From CAWCBG01 sp963793845 (GTDB lineage Bacteria > Acidobacteriota > Terriglobia > Terriglobales > Acidobacteriaceae): a stretch of 64,000 nt of DNA. The stretch lies in NCBI GenBank assembly GCA_963793845.1, contig CAWCBG010000005.1, positions 7,001-71,000 of the forward strand. The letters are read 5' to 3'. The position numbers and the translations under genes were made by a program. This document shows positions 54,655 to 62,985 of the stretch, piece by piece. Position 1 is the first letter of the stretch. Each line of letters starts with the position of its first letter. The notes below the pieces were generated by a model. The model was not told where the DNA came from and did no database searches. It saw nothing but the letters and a program-made list of their open reading frames with translations.

Positions 54655-55434
54655 CTATTCCATCGGCTTCAGCTTGGCGGACGTGATCTCGCCCAGAAGT
54701 TCGTCGGAGGTCAGGCCGGAGTTGGCGGCGCTTGCGGCCACCACCGACAACACACCCTGCCCCGACGCGATGCCTCCCGGAGAGTATTGCACCCAGACAA
54801 AGCGCAGCCGCTGGTCCTTCATGCCCGCCGGCATGTGGAAGCGCTTCAATGCCTGCTCGTTGGCCGGTTTGTCGGTTTCCACTTCCAACACGAGAGCCTC
54901 GCCCCCCGCTACCGACTTATGCTCGGCGCGGACGACGCTCACGGGAAGATACTGCTCCTCGACCTCCGAGCCACCATGGACCGACTTAACGTTGTACTGC
55001 CCGAAGAGTTGCGCGGTGTAGAACCATGTCGGGTTGCCATCGCCTTCCTTCATCTCCCACATGCGCGGTGGCTTAACGCCGTTAGCGACATCCCTGGCGG
55101 CGCGCGCCGCGTACGAGTCAGGCAGCGGAAATGCTACCGCGGACAGTACCTGCGAGGGATCGGAACTCGGCGTGCGAGCGGTCTGCTGGAAGTACTTGGA
55201 AATCTCCGGCACCTTCTCCATATTCGGCAATGCCCGAATCTGAACCAGGGAACCGGTCTTGGTGTCGTAATAAAGTTCCGCGCCCACAACCGCGTTGCTG
55301 AAATTGCTGGCAGATTCCCATTGTCCGGGAACGGAGAGATCGAGATAGTCGCTGCGAATACCCTGCGCCAACAGCACAACAGAGGTAAGAAACAGGTAGG
55401 ACAAGATGATCAGTCGAAAAAGAATGCGGCTCAC
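54655..55434 (-). CDS. secreted protein of unknown function within the F0 gene group
   Basis: A 259-residue protein with a signal peptide (ILFRLIILSYLFLTSVVLLA, cleavage near AQG) and no recognised domain. Features include VPGQWESASNFSNAVVGAEL and VLEVETDKPANEQALKRFHM, suggesting a mostly beta globular protein. I chose GTG 55434 because GAGGAG sits 7 bases upstream; an earlier TTG overlaps that site. It is encoded between atpZ and the AtpI-like gene on the same strand, an odd place for a secreted protein. Whether it is linked to ATP synthase is unknown. Confidence 0.75.
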   Translation of the reverse strand: MSRILFRLIILSYLFLTSVVLLAQGIRSDYLDLSVPGQWESASNFSNAVVGAELYYDTKTGSLVQIRALPNMEKVPEISKYFQQTARTPSSDPSQVLSAVAFPLPDSYAARAARDVANGVKPPRMWEMKEGDGNPTWFYTAQLFGQYNVKSVHGGSEVEEQYLPVSVVRAEHKSVAGGEALVLEVETDKPANEQALKRFHMPAGMKDQRLRFVWVQYSPGGIASGQGVLSVVAASAANSGLTSDELLGEITSAKLKPME

Positions 55435-55617
55435 GGCTGTACTCCTCAATTGGCAGAGTTCGCCATAGACAATGCTGACTCACCGCTGGCCAAGGCACAA
55501 TGCCCCGCTCGGAGAAAACGGCAGTTGATGTCCCAAAGTGGGAAAGGACAACTTAGCACGAGAGGGGAGGTCACTGCGACAGCTTTCTCGCGGATGGAAA
55601 TCGGGGATAGTTCGGCG

Positions 55618-55845
55618 TCAATTCTGGTTTCGAGTTACGGTGCGAATGAGGTCCACAAATCCGGCAATGGCTCCGACCAGAATGCCCGCCATGTAAAGCC
55701 ATTTGGTGTGCAGCCAGTAGTCCAGCAACTTACCAGCCAACAGGCCGACGACCACCGCAGCCGGAAGGATGAACGCGATCTGCGAATAACGAGCCCAGAC
55801 CACGGATGCACTCTCCGGCTTTTGGTCGCGAGGATTCTCTGCCAT
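55618..55845 (-). CDS. atpZ: AtpZ-like F0F1 ATPase-associated small membrane protein
   Basis: A 75-residue protein with two transmembrane helices (IAFILPAAVVVGLLAGKLLD and WLYMAGILVGAIAGFVDLIR), the pattern of the AtpZ/putative F0F1-ATPase subunit family. Members may carry Mg2+ or assist assembly. Start is the ATG of MAENPRDQ. It is the first gene of the F0 group, and the F1 genes must be elsewhere. Confidence 0.82.
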   Translation of the reverse strand: MAENPRDQKPESASVVWARYSQIAFILPAAVVVGLLAGKLLDYWLHTKWLYMAGILVGAIAGFVDLIRTVTRNQN

Positions 55846-55963
55846 GCAGACAGGGTAGCATCCCAGCGTCAATCGCCATCGCTCGGCGTCAGAGGAATGA
55901 GTTTCGCGCGGTGGGTTCGCGGGCTATGTTGGAAATCCAAGGCAACGTGCCACTCGCGGTGGT

Positions 55964-55992
55964 TTGACCGGATGTTCACGAGACAGTATTAT
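55964..55992 (+). promoter_or_regulatory. promoter of the initiator tRNA gene
   Basis: TTGACC, a 17-base spacer and TATTAT (five of six consensus bases) end 5 bases before the mature tRNA 5' end, so the primary transcript would have almost no 5' leader. Confidence 0.75.
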
Positions 55993-55997
55993 CGAAA

Positions 55998-56074
<77 letters not shown>

Positions 56075-56131
56075 AAAGTTTCAACAGGTTACGAGGAAAG
56101 ACCCCAAACGACGGGGGAACAATAGGGAACA

Positions 56132-57304
56132 TTAAGAGGCCGCTGGCGAGCGGCCTTTCTCTTTCCCCTTCAGAGTCGAAGAAACAAGAACCATCCGCAC
56201 TATCTTGCTGTTCGCCGTTCTCTTGCTCTCCAGCATGGCAGATCCGTACACGTTCATTGTGGTCTGAATGTTGGCGTGCCGCATCAACTCCTGCTGCACC
56301 TTCATAGGCGCACCAGTTTCGTCGAGCAGTGTGCGATACGTGTGGCGAAAGGTATGCCAACCGATTTTCCCAATCCCCAGTTTTTCGCCAGCGGTGCGGA
56401 TGTAGTTCTTGCAAATTTCGCTGGCGTGGTACGGCTTTTCTGTCGTCGGGTTCGGGAACAGCCAACCTTCGGCGGTAGCGGGGCAGCTTTCCCTCCAACG
56501 CCGTAGTGTTTCGGCAACAGCCGGATCGAGCGGCACTTCATCTTCGGAGTACTCACTCTTGACGCGATTTACTCGCCCTTGAACGACGCCCCTCTGTGCT
56601 CGGAGAATGAGGGACTCAAAGTCGATGTCGCGCCATTGCAGGCCAAGAATCTCGCTGACCCTGAGACCAAGACACTGCGCGATAACGACCATCGTGCGAT
56701 ATGGCTCGGGGATCAACGGCAGCAACAAAAGATACTGCTCTACCGTCAAAACCTTCGGCTTGCGCATTCTCTTTGAAGCGCCCTTCACTTCGACCAGCTC
56801 CATCGGATTTCGTTGAATCGCCATCATGCGCCACTTCATCGCATACTCGTACAGGCGGTGCATGATCCCCTTGATATGAGCCTTCGTCTTCGGTGCGTTG
56901 GGCAAGTCCCTGAGCCATTTTTCTACCTGGAACGGATTCTGGCCCAGAGCTACCAAGTCATGCTCGCCCCATTGCGGTCTGATATGACCGTTGAGGTAAG
57001 ACTTGTAGCTCTGGCTGGTGGAGTACCGCTCGGGCATGGCTTCGAGGATGTAGCGGTCTACGAGCGTTCCAACCGTGGTACGGCTGGTCGGGACGTAATC
57101 ATTGTTAAGGGAGAGGCGGAGTGCCTCGGCTGCTTTCTGCGCCTTGGCCTTCGTCGAGTATTGGTCCACGGTTCCAACAATGATGCTGCGATGCGCCGCG
57201 CGGCCACCTACCTGTGACTCCCGATAGCGCAAAACCCACACGTCGGAACCCCTTGTTCTCTTCTTCCGGTGCAAAGAACCGGCTTGGTACCGTTTCCGCT
57301 TCAA
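56132..57304 (-). CDS. tyrosine-recombinase integrase
   Basis: A 390-residue phage/ICE-type integrase. The N-terminal arm (RKKRTRGSDVWVLRYRESQV) and SAM-like core-binding region (TVGTLVDRYILEAMPERYST) precede the catalytic domain. Catalytic residues are the Arg in CLGLRVSEILGLQW, HxxR in WHTFRHTYRTLLD, the His in LMRHANIQTTMNVY and the nucleophile Tyr in that last motif. Start TTG 57304 has GGAAGGAG 6 bases upstream; TTG 57310 is too close to it. The gene points towards the tRNA and its last codons contain a hairpin. It probably mediates integration and excision of the element to its right. Confidence 0.92.
   Translation of the reverse strand: MKRKRYQAGSLHRKKRTRGSDVWVLRYRESQVGGRAAHRSIIVGTVDQYSTKAKAQKAAEALRLSLNNDYVPTSRTTVGTLVDRYILEAMPERYSTSQSYKSYLNGHIRPQWGEHDLVALGQNPFQVEKWLRDLPNAPKTKAHIKGIMHRLYEYAMKWRMMAIQRNPMELVEVKGASKRMRKPKVLTVEQYLLLLPLIPEPYRTMVVIAQCLGLRVSEILGLQWRDIDFESLILRAQRGVVQGRVNRVKSEYSEDEVPLDPAVAETLRRWRESCPATAEGWLFPNPTTEKPYHASEICKNYIRTAGEKLGIGKIGWHTFRHTYRTLLDETGAPMKVQQELMRHANIQTTMNVYGSAMLESKRTANSKIVRMVLVSSTLKGKEKGRSPAAS
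56137..56163 (+). terminator. terminator hairpin at the tRNA/integrase boundary
   Basis: An 8-bp stem AGGCCGCT/AGCGGCCT with loop GGCG is followed on the plus strand by TTCTCTTT. It lies 63 bases beyond the tRNA and overlaps the last codons of the integrase gene. Confidence 0.6.
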
Positions 57305-57319
57305 AGGCAAGCTCCTTCC

Positions 57320-57574
57320 TTATCGGCAGGACGGATGGCACACTGAATTTATCTGAGAACGCATCCAGACGTCTAGCTCGGAAATCAAGAACCGCTTGTG
57401 CTGCCTTCGCCCATTCTCACGGCTGACGTTATGAGACGGAAGCACGTTTTCTCGTGCAAGTCGCAAAACGTGTTTGCGGCTCAGATTCAAGAACCGCGCA
57501 GCGACCTCTGCTTTAACGTACGGTTCGGAGACTTGGAATTCGGCTGGTTGTCTCAGCACTATGTGAGCGCTCAC
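57320..57574 (-). CDS. excisionase-like helix-turn-helix protein
   Basis: An 84-residue protein with a MerR/excisionase-type winged helix: YVKAEVAARFLNLSRKHVLR, LARENVLPSHN and RFLISELDVWMRSQ. Such proteins direct tyrosine integrases towards excision. GTG 57574 is chosen because AGGAG lies 7 bases upstream. It is 15 bases upstream of the integrase start on the same strand, the usual xis-int order. Confidence 0.8.
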   Translation of the reverse strand: MSAHIVLRQPAEFQVSEPYVKAEVAARFLNLSRKHVLRLARENVLPSHNVSRENGRRQHKRFLISELDVWMRSQINSVCHPSCR

Positions 57575-57919
57575 GGGCATACTCCTGGCATGGAAATTCC
57601 GGAGGAAAACTTCAGTGCATTGCAGATGATCCATGACGTTGGCAATGCGGTGTCGTCGCCGATGGTTATTTTTTCGCGACAGGCCGCCCGTACGCTTTCC
57701 TCGGTTCTCTTGGAGCCAGTGGACTCCAGGAAATATTAATCACTTTGAGTCCTCTCATTCGCTTTGTCCAATCACTTTTCGGACCGCCGTTATTCCTGCT
57801 GGTTATATGGACCGTAAGGCACGAGAGATTGTCGCGGGCTTCCCCTCGCGATCGAATTGGCAGTTTCTGGATGCGCGAATCGTTTGATCTATTCGTACCG
57901 TAAAGGGCTCTCAAGGTAA
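57575..57919. other. gene-free gap upstream of the excisionase-like gene
   Basis: No convincing gene. It probably holds the xis-int promoter, but no clear -35/-10 pair could be chosen. Short plus-strand frames lack ribosome sites and recognisable sequence. Confidence 0.4.
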
Positions 57920-57987
57920 GTCAAATTTCTTTTTCTGAGAGCACCCTTCATAGCTGAGGAGGTGCGGGAAGGGACAGGTGGGTATTC

Positions 57988-58060
57988 CGGTGAAGGTGAA
58001 CATCGATTCCGGAGGGAAGCCGAACGGCATTCCGGAGCGAAGGTGAACAGCAGTCGGAGC
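57988..58060 (+). repeat. left array of ~22-base terminal units
   Basis: About three units: ATTCCGGTGAAGGTGAACAT, ATTCCGGAGGGAAGCCGAAC and ATTCCGGAGCGAAGGTGAAC, followed by a degenerate one. Same family as the minus-strand array at 62820-62985. Confidence 0.8.
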
Positions 58061-58158
58061 GAAGCGACGCTGACACGGTGATTGTGGCGCAAGTGTTCGG
58101 AATCGTCAAGCGAGATTGTCCGAAGCGAAGCGGAGGCGGCTCGGCGGGGATTGGGGGT

Positions 58159-58193
58159 GCAGGGGAAAGGGGCGGCAGCCCCTTTGCCCCTGC
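58159..58193. repeat. long hairpin next to the IS110-type gene
   Basis: GCAGGGGAAAGGGGC pairs with GCCCCTTTGCCCCTGC (one bulged G) across a 4-base loop. It lies 103 bases beyond the transposase stop on the minus strand and could end its transcript or mark the element end. Confidence 0.5.
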
Positions 58194-58295
58194 TTCCTCG
58201 TTGTAGAAGAGACGAGTGGGTTTCGCTGATAAATCTGTCCTGGACGGATTGGGTGCGAGTTGGCCTCCCTTGAAAATGTCCTGCTCGACAACGTT

Positions 58296-59552
58296 TCAAG
58301 CTTCTCCGTCGTTAGAGGCTGAAGACAGCGTCGATTCGAGTACAACTTTGTGTCCGAGAGCCTCCAGTCTCTTCACCAGTCGCTTGGTGGTGCGAAGCTT
58401 GTGGCGTTGGTCGAAGTAGTTGGGATCGAGATCTTGGTATGCGGTCCCACGATGCAGCAGGTGATAGCCAGTGTTGAGAATGGTATGTGCCACGGCAATG
58501 ACGGCCCGCTTCATTCCGCGTGCAGCGGCCAAACGACGGAACTGCGCCGCAAGATAAGTGTTCTTGGTTTTTGACGCAGCCCAAGCAGCCTCGCAAAGAG
58601 CGTGCCGAGCCCAGCGGTTACCCTTACGGCTCTTTCCACTCTGACGTTTCCCGGCACTCTCGTGATTGCCTGGGCAAACTCCGACCCAACTCGCCAGATG
58701 CGCTGCCGATGGGAACGCTTGCACGTTGGGGCCGATCTCAGCCACCAGCGTCCACGCCACCCGGTGCTTGATGCCAGGCATCCTCATCCAAGCCTGCAGT
58801 GCTTTCTGGAAAGGCTGCATCTGCAACTCGATCTCGGCTTCCAGTCGTGCAATCTTGTTCTGGCTGTAGCTCAACTCGTCCAGCATCTCGCCCAACAGGA
58901 AGCGTTGGTGCGGTAGCAGATAGCCGTCCAACGCCAGTCGCAACGCTGGCAGCTTCTTGCGCAGTTGCATCTTGGCCATGTCGGCCAAGCGTTCCGGATT
59001 CGACTCTCCTTGCGCCAGGGCATGCAACATGGCGGTGCCACTCACACCCAGAACGTTGCTGGCCACCGAGCCGAGTTTGATGTTGCATTGTTCCAACAGC
59101 TTCTGAATGCGACACGCAATCGAGCACTGGTGCTCGACTAGTTTGATCCGGTAACGGGTCAGGTCTCGTAACAGCCGAAGTTCCGCAGGTGGGACATAGC
59201 TGCCTTTTAGCCGCCCATCCTGCAGCAGTTCCGCAATCCGCTCTCCGTCTTTCAGATCGGTCTTCTTGCCGCGCACCGCTTTATAGTGTTCTGGATTGAT
59301 CAGCACCAGTTGCAGCCCTTCGCCCTCCAGAACATTCCACACCGGCACCCAGTAAACCCCGGTGGCTTCCATCGCTACCGCGCTCACCTTGGCCTCTACC
59401 AACCATTGCGCCAACTCCCGCAGGTGCTGGGTCATGGTGCCGAATATTCGTTTCTCTTTGCGAGCGCTTCCGGTGATGTCTTCGCGGATCAAACAGGCCG
59501 CGATCGTTTGCTTATGAACATTCAGTCCGCAACAGTTGCGATGTACCTTCAT
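58296..59552 (-). CDS. IS110-family transposase with Asp11-to-Asn change
   Basis: A 418-residue DEDD recombinase of the IS110 family. The RuvC-like domain shows Glu62 in VAMEATGVYWVPV and Asp99/Asp102 in GKKTDLKDGERIAELL. The C-terminal Tnp domain has MPGIKHRVAWTLVAEIG and ASWVGVCPGNHESAGKRQSG with a serine at the expected place. The first catalytic aspartate is replaced: CCGLNVHKQT has Asn11 where the family normally has Asp (codon AAT). This could inactivate the enzyme. AAGGAGAG lies 5 bases before the ATG. The upstream noncoding region could encode its guide (bridge) RNA. Confidence 0.9.
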   Translation of the reverse strand: MKVHRNCCGLNVHKQTIAACLIREDITGSARKEKRIFGTMTQHLRELAQWLVEAKVSAVAMEATGVYWVPVWNVLEGEGLQLVLINPEHYKAVRGKKTDLKDGERIAELLQDGRLKGSYVPPAELRLLRDLTRYRIKLVEHQCSIACRIQKLLEQCNIKLGSVASNVLGVSGTAMLHALAQGESNPERLADMAKMQLRKKLPALRLALDGYLLPHQRFLLGEMLDELSYSQNKIARLEAEIELQMQPFQKALQAWMRMPGIKHRVAWTLVAEIGPNVQAFPSAAHLASWVGVCPGNHESAGKRQSGKSRKGNRWARHALCEAAWAASKTKNTYLAAQFRRLAAARGMKRAVIAVAHTILNTGYHLLHRGTAYQDLDPNYFDQRHKLRTTKRLVKRLEALGHKVVLESTLSSASNDGEA

Positions 59553-59785
59553 GGCAGCTCTCCTTGGCTGCTGCCAAAGACGCCAGTGCTCTAAGATTCT
59601 CCCTTTCGCGCTCTCCTGCAGGAGGCGACACTTGATTGTTCCTACGGCGCCCCGCTCAACCTGTTCTACAGGCTCCAACTACCGCACTAATGCCAAGACT
59701 CCAAGCTCAGTTGGCAGCAGCACCAACGTTCTGCCCCACTTACGATCCCATTTTCATCCTTGATTGTGACGGCAAACCGTCATGC
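59553..59785 (-). ncRNA. candidate IS110 bridge-RNA region upstream of the transposase
   Basis: In the IS110 group the noncoding left end upstream of the transposase encodes a structured bridge RNA that pairs with target and donor DNA. This 233-base gene-free stretch is in the right place and has several dyads: CTCCTGCAGGAG (59613-59624), CCTGT/ACAGG around 59670-59684 and GACGG/CCGTC (59768-59781). I cannot fold it or define the loops, so the assignment rests on position. The remaining bases to 59920 hold nothing recognisable. Confidence 0.35.
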
Positions 59786-59920
59786 TGACCCTGTTCTCGC
59801 CAGCTATTTGCTACGGGCGCAGAGGAAGGGCTTTTCAAAAGCTGCTCGTTCGCGGCATGATGTTTGCGTATGCCCTTGAACGCCGCGATCTCTCATGCAA
59901 GTTACCTGTTCGGGAAGTCG

Positions 59921-60370
59921 ATGAGCATATGGTTCGCCGTCTGGGCGGTCAGGTACAAAGCGGAATGGGACTATAAGCTGAGCCCGACCGCGAAGACGGT
60001 GCGATGGGCTGTTGTTGCTATCGGTTACTTGCTGGCCGTATCGCTCCCCACGGGTTTCATGCGGATTATTACAGGATTCATCGGCCTTGGGTTTCTTTGT
60101 TGGCCCAACTTCGCATACCACTTGACTAAGCTGTTGGTCGACTGGCCCACAGCGCAAGGCCGCATTGTTTCTACTGCTTCGTCAGATGACGGAGTGGTCG
60201 TCAGCTATGCATTCCAGGTTGGCAACCAGACGTTTGGCGGGGACGCGCTAGTTAAATCAGACGGCCCGACAGCAAAGTATTCCGAGGGTGAAAGAGTGAT
60301 TGTGGCTTACGACCCGCTAAATCCTGACGAATCGAGGTTTCTTCGTCCCGTTGCGGTGGATGCTAGATAA
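59921..60370 (+). CDS. DUF3592-domain membrane protein
   Basis: A 149-residue protein with two or three N-terminal hydrophobic helices (WAVVAIGYLLAVSLPTGF, IITGFIGLGFLCWPNF) and a DUF3592-type beta domain. In that domain WPTAQGRIVSTASSDDGVVV, YAFQVGNQTFGGDALV and VIVAYDPLNPDESRFLRP match the domain pattern. Function unknown. The ATG at 59921 has GGGAAG close upstream; the frame is open for 19 more codons. It lies between the IS110- and IS21-type genes as apparent passenger DNA. Confidence 0.7.
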   Translation: MSIWFAVWAVRYKAEWDYKLSPTAKTVRWAVVAIGYLLAVSLPTGFMRIITGFIGLGFLCWPNFAYHLTKLLVDWPTAQGRIVSTASSDDGVVVSYAFQVGNQTFGGDALVKSDGPTAKYSEGERVIVAYDPLNPDESRFLRPVAVDAR

Positions 60371-60414
60371 CTGTTGGAAATCGCCAACTCGCACTCAAAG
60401 ATGTTGACTTTGGT

Positions 60415-61170
60415 TCATTCCTTCTTCTCGTCCTGTGGCGGATTGCGTTTTTTCCGCATGGACTCTCCGCGCATCTCGATGCGATGAGCGTTGTGCACCA
60501 GACGGTCGAGGATGCCGTCAGCGATGGTGGGATCGCCGATTTGCTCGTGCCAGCGCGAGATTGGCAACTGGGAAGTGAGGATGGTGGAACGAGTCTGGTA
60601 GCGATCTTCGCAGATCTCCCAGACTTCGCGGCGCTCGTTTTCATTCAGCGGCGCCATGGCCCAGTCATCAATGACCAGAACATCGATACGGCCCAGTCGA
60701 GCCAGGAAGTGACGCAAGCTTCCATCGGCCCGTGCCAGGGCCAGTTCGCGCAGTAAGGCGGCGGCCCGCAAATAGAAAGCAGAGTAGCCGTCGCGGCAGG
60801 CTTTCTGTGCCAGGGCCGATGCGATAAAGCTCTTGCCCACGCCGGTCGGACCCAACACGAAAATGTTTTCGTGGTTGCGGACCCAGGACGAGTCTTTTGC
60901 CAGAGCACGCACTACCGTCTTGTCCAAGCCACGCGCTGTGCGATAGTCGATGTCCTCCACACCGGCCGGTCCTCGCAGCTTGGCCGCTTTCAGCCTTCGT
61001 GCCAGCGCCTGATTCTCGCGCCAACTCCATTGTTGATCGACCAGCAGCCCGAGTCGTTCGAGGAAACTCAGTTCGTTGATCGCTCGATCTTGCTCCTGCG
61101 TCTTCAGGGGCTCGACCATGCCCTGCAGCCGCATGGCCAGCAGTTTTTCCATCATCGGTTGGTTCAACAT
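60415..61170 (-). CDS. istB: IS21-family helper ATPase IstB
   Basis: A DnaC/DnaA-like AAA+ ATPase that assists IstA in target choice and strand transfer. Walker A is GPTGVGKSFIASAL and Walker B IDVLVIDDWAMAPL. The N-terminus MLNQPMMEKLLAMRLQGMVE is typical. The 251-residue length is full, so it looks intact. Its start overlaps the end of istA by 7 bases, indicating translational coupling. Confidence 0.95.
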   Translation of the reverse strand: MLNQPMMEKLLAMRLQGMVEPLKTQEQDRAINELSFLERLGLLVDQQWSWRENQALARRLKAAKLRGPAGVEDIDYRTARGLDKTVVRALAKDSSWVRNHENIFVLGPTGVGKSFIASALAQKACRDGYSAFYLRAAALLRELALARADGSLRHFLARLGRIDVLVIDDWAMAPLNENERREVWEICEDRYQTRSTILTSQLPISRWHEQIGDPTIADGILDRLVHNAHRIEMRGESMRKKRNPPQDEKKE

Positions 61171-62714
61171 GAGGTCTGTCCCCCTTGGTCGAAGTACTCG
61201 GCGCCGCGGACATTGTCATGGGTCAGGGGCGCGGAGCCGGGTTGTGGTGGAGATAAGGGAACCGCGTCGAGCGAGTTCTTCAAGATCGACTTCACGCTCT
61301 GATAGCGACAAGCTTGGGCGAGGAGTGCCCGTTCCGCCGCGGCTTCCATGCGTTGCCGGGAGTACTGCTGGGCCAGGCGAATGATGCCGAGACAGGAGCG
61401 GTAGCCCATCTCCGGGTGCGGCTTCTCGTTCAGGATTCGCTCGAACAACTGGGCCGTATGGGGACCGATGCTGTGTGCCCAGTTCACCATCCGTGATGGA
61501 GGCCATTCCAGATGGGCTTGATGACTCTTGGGGCGGTGCTCGTTCTGAGTGATGGCTTGACCGCGCCGGCGACCGCGAAGGTGGGAGGCGATCCGGTTGC
61601 CTTTATGAAAGATCTCCACCGTAGTCGGCGTGGAGCGAACTTCCACGACCTGCTGCACCAGAGTGTATGGCACACTGTAAAAGTTCCCATCGAAGGGGAT
61701 GTGGTAATCGATGTTGACCGTAGCCCGCGACCACTGGCTCATGTCGAAGCGCTCGGCTGGTAATGCTGCCAGAACCGGTTTCTCCAGGCTGTGAAACAGA
61801 CTCGACCGCGATCCGTCCCGTTTGCGAAAAGGACGCTCATTCAGTCGCGCCAGCAGCTCGCGGATCGCCTGGTTGAGTTCTGGCAGACTAAAGAACTTCC
61901 GGTTCCGCAGCGCCGCCACGATCCAGCGTTCGCATACTTGCACTCCGCTCTCGGCCTTGGCCTTATCCCGTGGTTTGTACGGACGTGCGGGCACAACTCC
62001 CATCCCGTAGTGCACCGCGAACTCGCGATAGGTGGGATTCAGGTCTGGATCGTAACGGCAGGCGCGGGTAACGGCCGTCTTAGTGTTATCGGGCACCGCC
62101 AGAGTCGGTGCTCCGCCGAAGAACTCCAGCCCGTGGATGTGCGCCTGAATCCAGGCTTCCAGTTGCTGATCGCGAGTTGCTTCTGCGTAGGTGTAGGAAC
62201 TGGCGCCCAGCACGGAAACAAACAGCGATGCCGGCCAGGCTTGCCCGGTCGTGACGTCATAGACAGGAATCGTTGCCCCCGCCCAGTCCACGAACATCTT
62301 CTCCCCGGCCTTGTGTTCCTGGCGCAACACTACATCCAGGTGCCGCCGCCAGTGCTGATAGCGCTCGCAAAGCCAACTGTAGCGATACCCCTCGGGGTGC
62401 GCTTGCCGGTATTCTTCCCACACCAACTGCAGGGTCAGATGCCGATGCTGCTGGAGTTGCTGGTGAATCGCTTTCCAGTCCGGTTGCGACCGTTGTCGCA
62501 TCGCTGCGGCCTGCACGGGCTGGTTGCCAAACAGCTTGGCTTCCAGTTCTTCTTCGCCCAAGCCCTCCGGCAACGGCCACTCGATCCCTGCTGCTACTGC
62601 CCGTTCCAGATACTCGTGGACCGTGCCCAACCCCATTCCGCAACTGCGTGCGATCTGGCGCTGTCCCAACCCCAACTCGAACCTCAACCGCAGGACTTCT
62701 TTGACTTTCCGCAT
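61164..62714 (-). CDS. istA: IS21-family transposase IstA
   Basis: A 516-residue DDE transposase. The N-terminal helix-turn-helix (VLRLRFELGLGQRQIARSCG) is followed by the catalytic core: Asp in KMFVDWAGATIPVYD, Asp in LAVPDNTKTAV and Glu in PRDKAKAESGVQVCERW. The ATG at 62714 is preferred because AGGAG lies 8 bases upstream; an earlier in-frame ATG at 62750 has no ribosome site. The frame is intact, so transposition could still occur. About 100-270 bases upstream is the array of terminal repeat units. Confidence 0.95.
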   Translation of the reverse strand: MRKVKEVLRLRFELGLGQRQIARSCGMGLGTVHEYLERAVAAGIEWPLPEGLGEEELEAKLFGNQPVQAAAMRQRSQPDWKAIHQQLQQHRHLTLQLVWEEYRQAHPEGYRYSWLCERYQHWRRHLDVVLRQEHKAGEKMFVDWAGATIPVYDVTTGQAWPASLFVSVLGASSYTYAEATRDQQLEAWIQAHIHGLEFFGGAPTLAVPDNTKTAVTRACRYDPDLNPTYREFAVHYGMGVVPARPYKPRDKAKAESGVQVCERWIVAALRNRKFFSLPELNQAIRELLARLNERPFRKRDGSRSSLFHSLEKPVLAALPAERFDMSQWSRATVNIDYHIPFDGNFYSVPYTLVQQVVEVRSTPTTVEIFHKGNRIASHLRGRRRGQAITQNEHRPKSHQAHLEWPPSRMVNWAHSIGPHTAQLFERILNEKPHPEMGYRSCLGIIRLAQQYSRQRMEAAAERALLAQACRYQSVKSILKNSLDAVPLSPPQPGSAPLTHDNVRGAEYFDQGGQTSC

Positions 62715-62819
62715 GGACTTTCTCCTGGCCGGCACCCTGACCTCCTTCATTGATGGAGTTTCAATGCCGGGTGATTGTCCAGCGTCGCTGCACCTCCTGC
62801 TGCTCGTCTGTGGAAAACA

Positions 62820-62985
62820 TTCCGCTCCAAGCCGAACGCCATTCCGCTAGGCGACAAAAACTGTTCGCCTTCCCACCGGAATCGGCGTTCACCTTCAGAC
62901 CGGAATGCTGTTCGGAATCACAACGGAATCGTGTTCGGCTTCAGAGCGGAATCGCGTTCACCTTCGACCGGATTCCCCAGACAGG
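62820..62985 (-). repeat. right array of ~22-base terminal units upstream of istA
   Basis: Read on the minus strand, units such as GATTCCGGTCGAAGGTGAAC, GATTCCGCTCTGAAGCCGAA, GATTCCGTTGTGATTCCGAA, ATTCCGGTCTGAAGGTGAAC and GATTCCGGTGGGAAGGCGAA follow one another. Multiple terminal repeats are typical binding sites of IS21-type transposases. From 63100 to 63361 no gene is supported, although a frame reading TNRFTYLDLIEFMGDGHTPI could be a remnant of an interrupted gene. Confidence 0.85.

Noticed and set aside
57633..57887. Plus-strand frame of 84 codons upstream of the excisionase-like gene
   Set aside because: No ribosome site and no recognisable sequence; it overlaps the region expected to hold the xis-int promoter.
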